DNA of 64,000 nucleotides from Anaerosacchariphilus hominis (GTDB taxonomy: Bacteria; Bacillota; Clostridia; Lachnospirales; Lachnospiraceae). The translations under genes and the position numbers were made by a program. Positions 44,601 to 50,866 of this stretch are shown here, in pieces (positions within the stretch are counted from its first letter, which is position 1; each line of letters starts with the position of its first letter). Location of the stretch: NCBI RefSeq assembly GCF_014290175.1, contig NZ_JACOOR010000001.1, positions 1 to 64,000 of the forward strand. The letters run 5' to 3'. The notes under the pieces are model-generated. The model was not told where the DNA came from, did no database searches, and saw nothing but the letters and a program-made list of their open reading frames with translations.

Positions 44601-45005
44601 CGTCACTGCGTACTGGGTCAGCTCGGAAATCAGTGATTTAATCTCACTGATATACCCCATTTTCTTCAGATTCCCACCGAGGACCTTCAGTTCCCCTTTT
44701 CTCTCCTGGGCGATTTTCCGCAACACCAGATTCTTACCGGTCTCCTCCAGTACCTTTCCCACCCGGGTTCCGGTCTCCTCAAACACCCGGTAAGCCAGCC
44801 GCTGAAAGCTCAGAATATCAATATTCAGGATACCGCCGTCCGGATGCAGCCGCACCAGCTCCTTCTGGGTCTGCATGGTAAACTGCTCCGGCACGATCAC
44901 CAGATAGCTTTGATCCGGATGCCGGATGGAATCCTCGATCACACTCCGAAATAAAGTATAAGATTTTCCCGCGCCGGAATTACCGAAAATGAATTGCAGG
45001 GACAT
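41604..45005 (-). CDS. addB: AddB helicase-nuclease subunit
   Basis: Partner of AddA, 1133 residues. Walker A is GNSGAGKSYT (residues 8-17). The C-terminal nuclease has VKVIDYKSGNTSF and the Fe-S cluster Cys residues, with CDYCAYSSVCG near the end and an earlier CAYAHF. Loss-of-function signs are absent. It begins 30 nt after a pilin-like gene on the same strand, so the two may be co-transcribed. The AAGGAGA site precedes ATG. Confidence 0.96.
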   Translation of the reverse strand: MSLQFIFGNSGAGKSYTLFRSVIEDSIRHPDQSYLVIVPEQFTMQTQKELVRLHPDGGILNIDILSFQRLAYRVFEETGTRVGKVLEETGKNLVLRKIAQERKGELKVLGGNLKKMGYISEIKSLISELTQYAVTEEMLADFLEKSKGKPHLYYKLCDVQVLYKAFHAYLADQYITAEELLEVLCRVAERSQMIRESVIVLDGFTGFTPIQNMLMQKLMLYAKKVIVTVTIDRRENPYCVEGEHQLFYLSKKTVAGLKRLAQEADVKEEEPVWVHPGDKSRFAAGGELQWLEQNLFRLRWQQYPQNSGQISLHVLKNPEEEVAWAAGQIRELIREKDYHYRDFALITGDMESYSPVLERVLADYEIPCFLDNKRSILKNPFVEFIRALLEIAEQDFSYESVFRYLRSGLSGMEPEEVDLLENYVLALGIRGAKKWEERFIRSYKGLTEEELEQIDSYRARVAEDLLPFVKIQQKKAVDVRTRTTALYELIAKKGIQGRLAVFEERFKREHNQVLAKEYHQIYGILMDLLDKLVDLLGEEELTIREYTEILEAGFAEARVGVIPPGVDQVMAGDMERTRLKDVKVLFFLGVNEGSVPKNNSRGGLLSDMEREQLRGSGMELAPTVREQGYIQRFYLYLNLTKPSDELYLSCTLLDSGGKALRPSYLINVMRRLFPELELKQETAQKTNGLPRTEREGVRLLIQGLKEYREGRGSAQFYELYRWYARQEQYEEKLAQLLDGAFSAHQDTRLGKAVAHALYGTVLENSVTRLEQYAACAYAHFLMYGLKLSEREQYEFAPVDMGNIFHETLEAFSKKLDASDYTWKTLPREVADEWVEECLASLTVDYGNTVLNSTARNNYMIRRMARILKRTVWALGEQIRKGLFSPENYEISFSGVSDLEAVNIELSPEERLKLRGRIDRVDTCEDEEHVYVKVIDYKSGNTSFQLLSLYHGLQLQLVIYLNAAMELVKKEHPDKEVLPAGVLYYQIQDPVLDTDGEEADVTARVLEKLKPNGLINGDPEIIKRLDQSMPGRSQVLPIAYNKDGSLRAGSPVASGEQFAALSRYVNQKVQKIGSEVLDGRMDVNPYELKGKTACDYCAYSSVCGLDSKTEGFHRRRLPIFGDDEIWKRIEEEEL

Positions 45006-45035
45006 GGTGTTCTCCTTCCTTGCTTTCGCCCATCA

Positions 45036-45659
45036 TTAAAGCACCTTTCCGTTTTTTTCACAGACAGGATCCTGTCCCTCCGTCATGGTCACCAGATAGC
45101 CCTCTTTCCCAAAGTTAAGCGCAAGAACTCTGCAGTTTTCATCATAAAATATCTGGATAAATACTGCATTTCCAGGTACGTTGCTTTCAAAATTGTTTTT
45201 CATATTTACCTTCAGAGACTGCCCCTGTATCGGAACACTGGCATTGCCAAACTGATACTGGGGATTCGTCTTGTCGGTGCTTTCCAGGTAGATCAGTACC
45301 TGCTGGCCAATCATCTGGCTGGCAGTCAAATTTTTTGTATGCCACTTCTTCAGTTCATCCGAAAGTGTCGAATTTGATATTCTGCCAAGGTTTTTATATT
45401 TTATTCCATTGATGGTACATGAATTTGTCATAGACTTCTGCATCGCTGTGTCATTGATATGCAGTCCGTAATACTCAGAAGCCGCTGCCTGCGCGGCAGT
45501 CCAGATGCCTTTTGCTTCTGCCGTCACTTTCTTTTCTTTGGCTCTGTCTATGTATCCAGTCAAAGCCGGCACAAGCAAGGCTGCAAGAATTGCCAGAATA
45601 ACCAATACAACAATAAGCTCCACTAAGGTAAAACCCTGTTTATTTTTTTGAAACTTCAT
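45036..45659 (-). CDS. type IV pilin-like protein with prepilin leader
   Basis: About 207 residues. The prepilin motif QGFTLVELIVVLVILAILAAL is classic: a short basic leader (KNKQG), cleavage before Phe, Glu at +5 and a hydrophobic helix. The rest is a soluble, Asn/Thr/Lys-rich domain with VYG-like beta pieces and two Cys in the middle and tail. ATG at 45659 is preferred because AAGGGG lies 10 nt before it; the ATG at 45668 is too close to that site. No pilus assembly, peptidase or secretion gene is nearby. A small pseudopilin for DNA uptake or adhesion are alternatives. Confidence 0.85.
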   Translation of the reverse strand: MKFQKNKQGFTLVELIVVLVILAILAALLVPALTGYIDRAKEKKVTAEAKGIWTAAQAAASEYYGLHINDTAMQKSMTNSCTINGIKYKNLGRISNSTLSDELKKWHTKNLTASQMIGQQVLIYLESTDKTNPQYQFGNASVPIQGQSLKVNMKNNFESNVPGNAVFIQIFYDENCRVLALNFGKEGYLVTMTEGQDPVCEKNGKVL

Positions 45660-45752
45660 CTTTATCATTCCCCTTGTATATTCTGCGATACTTCATATCG
45701 TTTTTCTGTGAATTTCACTGCGTTTATATGATGATACGCAATGTCTATATGG

Positions 45753-45758
45753 ATTATA
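45753..45758 (-). promoter_or_regulatory. -10 element ahead of the pilin-like gene
   Basis: On the minus strand TATAAT with TATGC immediately upstream (an extended -10 type), about 95 nt before the start. The -35 is weak. It would allow the pilin-addB run to be transcribed separately from the upstream transcript. Confidence 0.45.
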
Positions 45759-45799
45759 GCATATTGTGTTTTGCTTTAGTAGGGGAACTTTTTCACACA

Positions 45800-46358
45800 A
45801 CAAATCAGCGGGCATCAACTCTACTTACATTGATACCCGCTGCTAAACTATGCTGTCCATTGGACTAATACCTCATTTCTTTATTCTGTTTTCAGTTTCT
45901 TTTATTTCTTTTTATTTTAAAGTCTCATTGACTTTTTCCGTTCGATTTCTTCTGTTTTCGGTTTTTGTTTTTCGATCTTCTGTAAAGTTCATTTATACCG
46001 GTTTGCTTTTTCTTCCTTCTTTCTCATCCGGCTTTTTCTTCTTTTTTACCGATTCTCATCGAACGATTGATTTACGGTTACCTTTTTCCTGCCTTCCGTA
46101 ATTCTGCTTTTGATTAAGATTGACATCTTTCTGAAAGCTTTCTTAGGAAGTCCCTCTTAAGTCTTCGGCGGTCCGTACCTCTCTTTTCTCAGATTATGGG
46201 GTGATTCGTTAAGTTCCTGTTGGACTGTACCTCCTTTTCTTAGATTACTCGTTCTCTATGTTAAATATAACTGGGTTATATTTAAGAAGATAGTTGAGTT
46301 GTTTTTCGCTCCTTTTCTTGTGGAGCTTTTGTTTTGTTTTTTTGTGTTCCTTATCTTT
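45800..46358 (-). ncRNA. candidate long non-coding RNA or leader, A/G-rich
   Basis: About 560 nt downstream of a perfect promoter and upstream of a hairpin (45806-45843), with no ORF of note. The strand is strongly purine-rich, unlike the flanking genes. Several short hairpins can be drawn (GCTCC/GGAGC near 46310; AAATATAAC/GTTATATTT near 46270; TTACGG/CCGTAA near 46080; AAAGTC/GACTTT near 45925; GTCC/GGAC near 45860). Two imperfect repeats start with AATCTAAGAAAAGGAGGTAC and AATCTGAGAAAAGAGAGGTAC. I do not recognise a known RNA family. It could instead be a long 5' leader of the pilin gene. The rest of 45669-46631 holds promoters and the gnd terminator only. Confidence 0.5.
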
Positions 46359-46364
46359 AATTGT

Positions 46365-46393
46365 ATTATAGCGGTACTTCTTCTATTTGTCAA
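46365..46393 (-). promoter_or_regulatory. consensus sigma-70 promoter of the orphan transcript
   Basis: On the minus strand TTGACA (46388-46393), exactly 17 nt and TATAAT (46365-46370). The upstream 60 nt are nearly pure A/T. It is the strongest-looking promoter in the window besides the rRNA and tRNA promoters. Confidence 0.8.
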
Positions 46394-46498
46394 TACATAT
46401 TTTTAATTTATTTTAATTATTTTCTTCTATTATTGTTTTATTTGTGTGAATATTTTTTAATTTTCTGACAAATAAGAAGAATAGGTCAGCACTAAATG

Positions 46499-46535
46499 GC
46501 AAAAACGCCGGAGAGATGCCGCTCTCTGGCGTTTG
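46499..46535 (-). terminator. gnd terminator
   Basis: AAACGCCAGAGAG and CTCTCCGGCGTTT-type arms with loop CGGCAT are followed on the minus strand by TTTTTG. It ends the PTS-gnd transcript about 100 nt after the stop codon. Confidence 0.85.
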
Positions 46536-46631
46536 TTTTGTGCCTTTTCGAACTATTTCTATCATTTTCCTGTCATTACTGCACTACAGGTATCACAGAA
46601 ATTCGGGTATTTCTGCTTGCTCCTCATCTGT

Positions 46632-48083
46632 TCACACATTATAGCTTCCCGCAGCTGTACTGCCGGAGTGCCCAGTCCAATTAGTGTGGAATGTCTCGCC
46701 TCTCGGGCAGTCAATCCGTTCATAGCAATGTGCTCCGAAATAATCTCTCTGAGCCTGTAATAAATTTGCCGGCAGTTTTTCACAGGTGTAACTGTCAAAC
46801 CAAAACAATGCAGCGCTCATAGCCGGCAGCGGAATACCGTTTGCAGCACCGGCAGCCACTACTTTTCTCCACGATTTCAACGAAGTCTCAATTGCCTTTT
46901 TGAAATATGGATCCAGAATCAAATTTGCCAAATCCGGATTTCTGTCATAGGCGTCCTTTATTTTTCCGAGAAAAGCGCTTCGGATAATACATCCCCCTCT
47001 CCAGATTAATGCGATGTTTCCATAATCCAGTTTCCAACCGTAATGCTCAGCCGCCTCCTTCATCAAGGAATATCCCTGAGCATAGGAAATTATTTTTGCA
47101 GCGTAAAGGGCCTTCTTAATATCTTCGATAAAAATTCCCCTATCCCCTGTAAGTTTTTCAATTTTTTTCGCATATGCGGAAGAAGCCTCTATTCGTTCTT
47201 CTCTGCGGGCAGCTACACAGCGCGCGGATACCGCCTCACTGATTAATGTCAGCGGAACCCCCTCCTCCAGGGCAATCTCACTGGTCCATTTTCCGGTTCC
47301 CTTCTGCCCCGCCGTGTCCAGAATCTGGTCTACCACCGGTTTTCCTTCCTGATCCCGAAACTTTAAGATATCCCTTGTTATTTCTATCAGATAACTTTTC
47401 AATTCCGTTTCGTTCCAGTCTGCAAATACTTCATACATCTCATCCGGAGTCATTCCAAGCCCATCTCTCATAAGCTGATATGCCTCACATATCAGCTGCA
47501 TATCACCGTACTCAATTCCATTATGAACCATTTTCACAAAATGCCCCGCACCATCGCCTCCAATCCATTCACAGCAAGGGATATTTCCATCCACTTTTGC
47601 GCTAATCGCCATAAAAACAGGTTTTACTGTTTCCCAAGCCTTTGCGTCACCGCCTGGCATCAGACAGGGACCTTTTAATGCGCCCTCTTCGCCGCCAGAC
47701 ACACCGGTTCCAATATAATGTATCCCTTTTTCAGCAAGAGCTCCGGATCTACGAATCGTATCTTTAAAGTAGGAATTGCCTCCGTCGATAATCACATCTC
47801 CTTCTTCTAAGACTGTAAGCAACTGCCCGATCATATGATCTACTGCTTCACCGGCACGAATCATCAGCATAATTTTTCTTGGCCGCTTTAAGGCAGCTGC
47901 CAGTTCTTCCACGCTTGTACATCCAATGATATTTTTTCCTTTTCCCCTTCCGTTTACAAAATTCTCTACTTTTTCAATACTGCGATTGTAGACTGCCACA
48001 GTGAATCCTTTCGATTCCATATTCATCACCAAATTTTCTCCCATTACTGCCAGCCCAATCAATCCAATATCCGCTTTTTCCAT
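46632..48083 (-). CDS. gnd: 6-phosphogluconate dehydrogenase (decarboxylating)
   Basis: Converts 6-phosphogluconate and NADP+ to ribulose-5-phosphate, CO2 and NADPH; 483 residues. The Rossmann part is IGLIGLAVMGENLVMNMESKGFTVAVYNRS, the catalytic segments are GGEEGALKGPCLMPGG and GAGHFVKMVHNGIEYGDMQLI, and the C-terminus ends RGETFHTNWTGHSGSTAAGSYNV-like, as in full-length enzymes. It is the last gene behind the mannose-family PTS, separated by a hairpin. This location suggests it consumes the PTS product. Confidence 0.95.
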   Translation of the reverse strand: MEKADIGLIGLAVMGENLVMNMESKGFTVAVYNRSIEKVENFVNGRGKGKNIIGCTSVEELAAALKRPRKIMLMIRAGEAVDHMIGQLLTVLEEGDVIIDGGNSYFKDTIRRSGALAEKGIHYIGTGVSGGEEGALKGPCLMPGGDAKAWETVKPVFMAISAKVDGNIPCCEWIGGDGAGHFVKMVHNGIEYGDMQLICEAYQLMRDGLGMTPDEMYEVFADWNETELKSYLIEITRDILKFRDQEGKPVVDQILDTAGQKGTGKWTSEIALEEGVPLTLISEAVSARCVAARREERIEASSAYAKKIEKLTGDRGIFIEDIKKALYAAKIISYAQGYSLMKEAAEHYGWKLDYGNIALIWRGGCIIRSAFLGKIKDAYDRNPDLANLILDPYFKKAIETSLKSWRKVVAAGAANGIPLPAMSAALFWFDSYTCEKLPANLLQAQRDYFGAHCYERIDCPRGETFHTNWTGHSGSTAAGSYNV

Positions 48084-48118
48084 ATCTATTCCCTCTTTCA
48101 GCTATTTTATATATTTTT

Positions 48119-48150
48119 AAAAGAGACTGCTATTTTTAACAGTCTCTTTT
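48119..48150. terminator. hairpin between PTS IID and gnd
   Basis: AAAAGAGACTG and CAGTCTCTTTT form a symmetric 11-bp stem in the 92-nt gap. The U-tract on the minus strand is only four Ts, so it may be a partial terminator that lowers gnd relative to the PTS genes. Confidence 0.6.
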
Positions 48151-48175
48151 TCCCATTTCCATGTACTGCTTTCGT

Positions 48176-49015
48176 TTAAAAGATTCCTATAAATGATCCA
48201 ATCATGCAGATTACGATCATAATGATACAGATCAAGCCAAAATTACTTGTTTTTTTCATCAAACCACGAACTCCAAAAATCGCTGCCAGCGGAAGAAGTC
48301 CCGGAACGATAGAGTCCAATGCCTCCTGAATCACAATGGGATCCTGTCCGGAAAATGTAATCTCAAGCGGCGTTGATAAGGATACATAAGATGCGCCCAG
48401 CGCTCCCATCATAAACAGACCCAGAGCTCCTGCCAGCAGAATTACCTGCTGGAAAATGCTGCTGCCCAGCAACTTGGAAAATGTTCTTTTTCCAAGTCTG
48501 TATCCAGTGTTAAACATAAATCGTCCTTCATAATAAAGTCCTATTACAAATAATACCGCAATCAGGGCTCCTATCCAACTTCCCTTTAACGCCATATCGC
48601 ACGCAAGTCCTAAAAAGATCGGCTTAAATACAGTCCAGTCCAAAGCATCGCCGATACCGGCAATGGGTCCCATCAGTCCCACTTTAATACTGGTAATCGC
48701 CTCGTCCTTTTCATCCTCCGGTTCTCCCATCATGGATTCCTCCATGGAAAGTGTGGCGCCTACAACAGATGCACCAATCAATGCCTCCGTATTAAACAAC
48801 TGGCTTTCTCTCTTTAACGCTCTCTTTAATCCCTCTTTATCATCACCATAGAGTTTCTTCAGAGGATCACAGAATGCCCGGCAAAGAGCCATTCCCTGCA
48901 TTCTTTCAAAAGAGTGTCCGGACTCAGCCCACATGTGCCAGTTAAAATACGCTTTACGTAAATCTTTTTTTGTTAAAACGGACGTCTGTACATTGTTATC
49001 TTTTCCATCTGCCAT
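48176..49015 (-). CDS. PTS mannose/fructose/sorbose family, EIID component
   Basis: Membrane subunit of a mannose-family phosphotransferase permease, 279 residues. KKDLRKAYFNWHMWAESGHSFERMQGMALCRAFCDPLKKLYGD is the EIID opening. The conserved GPIAGIGDALDWTVFKPIFLGLA stretch is near the middle, and the C-terminal helices end LICIIMIVICMIGSFIGIF. It pairs with EIIC to translocate the sugar. AGGAGG site upstream. Confidence 0.93.
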   Translation of the reverse strand: MADGKDNNVQTSVLTKKDLRKAYFNWHMWAESGHSFERMQGMALCRAFCDPLKKLYGDDKEGLKRALKRESQLFNTEALIGASVVGATLSMEESMMGEPEDEKDEAITSIKVGLMGPIAGIGDALDWTVFKPIFLGLACDMALKGSWIGALIAVLFVIGLYYEGRFMFNTGYRLGKRTFSKLLGSSIFQQVILLAGALGLFMMGALGASYVSLSTPLEITFSGQDPIVIQEALDSIVPGLLPLAAIFGVRGLMKKTSNFGLICIIMIVICMIGSFIGIF

Positions 49016-49033
49016 TATATTTTCCTCCTTTTC

Positions 49034-49804
49034 TTACAGTTCATCGTCATCATCCATAACTGCTGTCTGCGGCTTCATGGAATTTGCATACAAAAGAACA
49101 GCCACAACGCAAAAACCGATAATTGCCGCACCCATAACGCTCAGACCAAGCAGCTGAACCAGGAAATAGCCAAGTATAAATACGGATGTCAATTTAGGCT
49201 GATTGATTATTTTCATTGTAACAGCAATACCAATAGCCGGAAGTATACCACCAGCCACATTCAGTCCTGTAAGAAGCCATGCAGGTGTCGCATTCAGAAT
49301 TGTATCTACTAAGGATGAACCGAAAAATACTGTCAAAAAAGCAACCGGAGCAGATATAATAAACATTGTCGCTGCAGCTAACCACGTCGTTCTCTTGATG
49401 CCTTCTATATTTCCTTCTTCTGCATATTTGTCAACCATGTGCGGGAAAATATTAGCAATCGTATAACATACCGGTGTATAAAATTCTCCAATTAATCCCA
49501 TCGCAATCGCAAGAGTCAATGCTGTTCCCGTATCCATATGATTAATCAGTGCAATCGATATGGTCACACTACCCGCAAACGCAATATCTGAAGGTTCTAC
49601 GCCTCCTGATGCGACCATACTGATAGTCAGAAGTGTAATTCCACCACCCAGAATCATACCCGTTGTCACATCACCCGCAAGAAGTCCCAGTATGAACCCC
49701 TGTATCAGGGCTGAATACCATAAAATACATGTTGGTGCATAAAACAGCTGTGTCCAGCAAAATCCATACAATAAAGCTGCTGCAATTGCAAGTTTCAAAG
49801 TCAT
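49034..49804 (-). CDS. PTS mannose/fructose/sorbose family, EIIC component
   Basis: Sugar-channel subunit of 256 residues with about eight helices. WYSALIQGFILGLLAGDVTTGMILGGGITLLTISMVASGG is the EIIC core. A short acidic tail (VMDDDDEL) ends the protein. The gene sits between EIIB and EIID with 18-nt gaps and an AGGTAT-type ribosome site (GGGGAGG). Confidence 0.93.
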   Translation of the reverse strand: MTLKLAIAAALLYGFCWTQLFYAPTCILWYSALIQGFILGLLAGDVTTGMILGGGITLLTISMVASGGVEPSDIAFAGSVTISIALINHMDTGTALTLAIAMGLIGEFYTPVCYTIANIFPHMVDKYAEEGNIEGIKRTTWLAAATMFIISAPVAFLTVFFGSSLVDTILNATPAWLLTGLNVAGGILPAIGIAVTMKIINQPKLTSVFILGYFLVQLLGLSVMGAAIIGFCVVAVLLYANSMKPQTAVMDDDDEL

Positions 49805-49822
49805 AAGAATACCTCCCCGCTC

Positions 49823-50314
49823 CTATCGTTTTCTTTTGTCCATAACTCCTTCAAATTCAAGCTTTCGATCACTTGGTGTCCCTTGAATATAAATCTTCTG
49901 CCCCGCGTCATGCATTTCTTTCAACAGTTCGAAATCTCTGTCTGTTACAAAAATATAATCACATAATGCATATGTTTTGTCAGTTCTCGGGCAATTACCC
50001 AACTGCAGGCTATCCACTTTCAGACCCTGGCGGATAGCTTCTGCCGCTCCCTCTATGGACTTAAACAAAACAAGAATCTTTTCCGTCCCGTATTTTCCCG
50101 CATTCAGATTATCGATAAATTTCTGCGGCGGCAAAATACTCATTTTATAATTTTTCGGTGCTGCCAGCTTGTAAATCATCTTCATATCTGCATCCTTTGC
50201 AATCCCCGCATCAATGATCGCAAGCCTGTCCGGCATTACCTCCTTGCTCCAGTACACCACGATCTGTCCATGTACAAGCCGATTATCCACTCTCGCCAGT
50301 ACAATATTATTCAT
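49823..50314 (-). CDS. PTS mannose/fructose/sorbose family, EIIB component
   Basis: Soluble phosphocarrier of 163 residues. The segment RVDNRLVHGQIVVYWSKEVMPDRLAIIDAGIAKD contains the phosphorylated His (in LVHGQ, residue 15). It takes the phosphate from EIIA and gives it to the sugar at EIICD. AGGAGGTG site before ATG. Confidence 0.94.
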   Translation of the reverse strand: MNNIVLARVDNRLVHGQIVVYWSKEVMPDRLAIIDAGIAKDADMKMIYKLAAPKNYKMSILPPQKFIDNLNAGKYGTEKILVLFKSIEGAAEAIRQGLKVDSLQLGNCPRTDKTYALCDYIFVTDRDFELLKEMHDAGQKIYIQGTPSDRKLEFEGVMDKRKR

Positions 50315-50331
50315 GTGTTTATCACCTCCTG

Positions 50332-50775
50332 TTATGATTCGTCATCCTCTTCCGCCATTTCCGGGTAAAGCTCCTGAATTCCTTCATTTCCTTCCAGCAT
50401 TGCGGCTCGGACAATTTCCGCTTTATCCGCCCCACTTCTTCTGCTTTCTACGGCAGAAAGTATCATAGGTACGCTGAAGCCAAGGGCTCCGAAGATCTGA
50501 ATCCCGTTTTTCATCGAGAATATGCGTAATTGATTACAGGGAGTCCCTCCGTTAAAATCTACAAAAAATATACAATTCCCCTGAAATGCCTGGTATAACT
50601 TTTCAATCTGTGCATACATCTCTTGTGGAGCATCACCAGTATCCAGTGTAACCGCCGCCATGTTTTTCTGTCTGGAATAAATTAACTGAACACTGTCCAG
50701 AACCCCTATGGATGCCATACCATGGCTGAGCAGTATCAGCCCTGGCATTCCAGGTTCTATCTGCTCCCAATCCAT
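50332..50775 (-). CDS. PTS mannose/fructose/sorbose family, EIIA component
   Basis: Phosphocarrier of about 147 residues with the EIIA-Man signature GLILLSHGMASIGVLDSV (active His in SHG, residue 18 from the chosen start). DFNGGTPCNQL is also typical. The start must lie downstream of the sigma-54 transcription start near 50835, so the ATG at 50850 is excluded. I use ATG 50775; GTG 50787, 9 nt after AAAGGAG, is nearly as good. It is first in the EIIA-EIIB-EIIC-EIID-gnd set. An acidic tail (EEDDES) ends it. Confidence 0.9.
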   Translation of the reverse strand: MDWEQIEPGMPGLILLSHGMASIGVLDSVQLIYSRQKNMAAVTLDTGDAPQEMYAQIEKLYQAFQGNCIFFVDFNGGTPCNQLRIFSMKNGIQIFGALGFSVPMILSAVESRRSGADKAEIVRAAMLEGNEGIQELYPEMAEEDDES

Positions 50776-50844
50776 TTCTACCCTCACCTTTCTTCTCTCC
50801 TTTCCAGTTTTGATTTCGGGAATCATCTTCCTCTGTCTTATATC

Positions 50845-50861
50845 ATGCAAATATCATGCCA
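50845..50861 (-). promoter_or_regulatory. sigma-54 (-24/-12) promoter of the PTS-gnd operon
   Basis: TGGCATGATATTTGCAT on the minus strand: GG at 50859-50860 and GC at 50847-50848 with 10 nt between, as sigma-54 requires. It lies just after the levR-like stop codon and about 60-75 nt before the EIIA start. Confidence 0.85.
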
Positions 50862-50866
50862 TTTTT

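Noticed and set aside
46365..50775. Glucosaminate-type PTS assignment
   Set aside because: The dehydratase, aldolase and deaminase genes expected for glucosaminate are absent and gnd is present.
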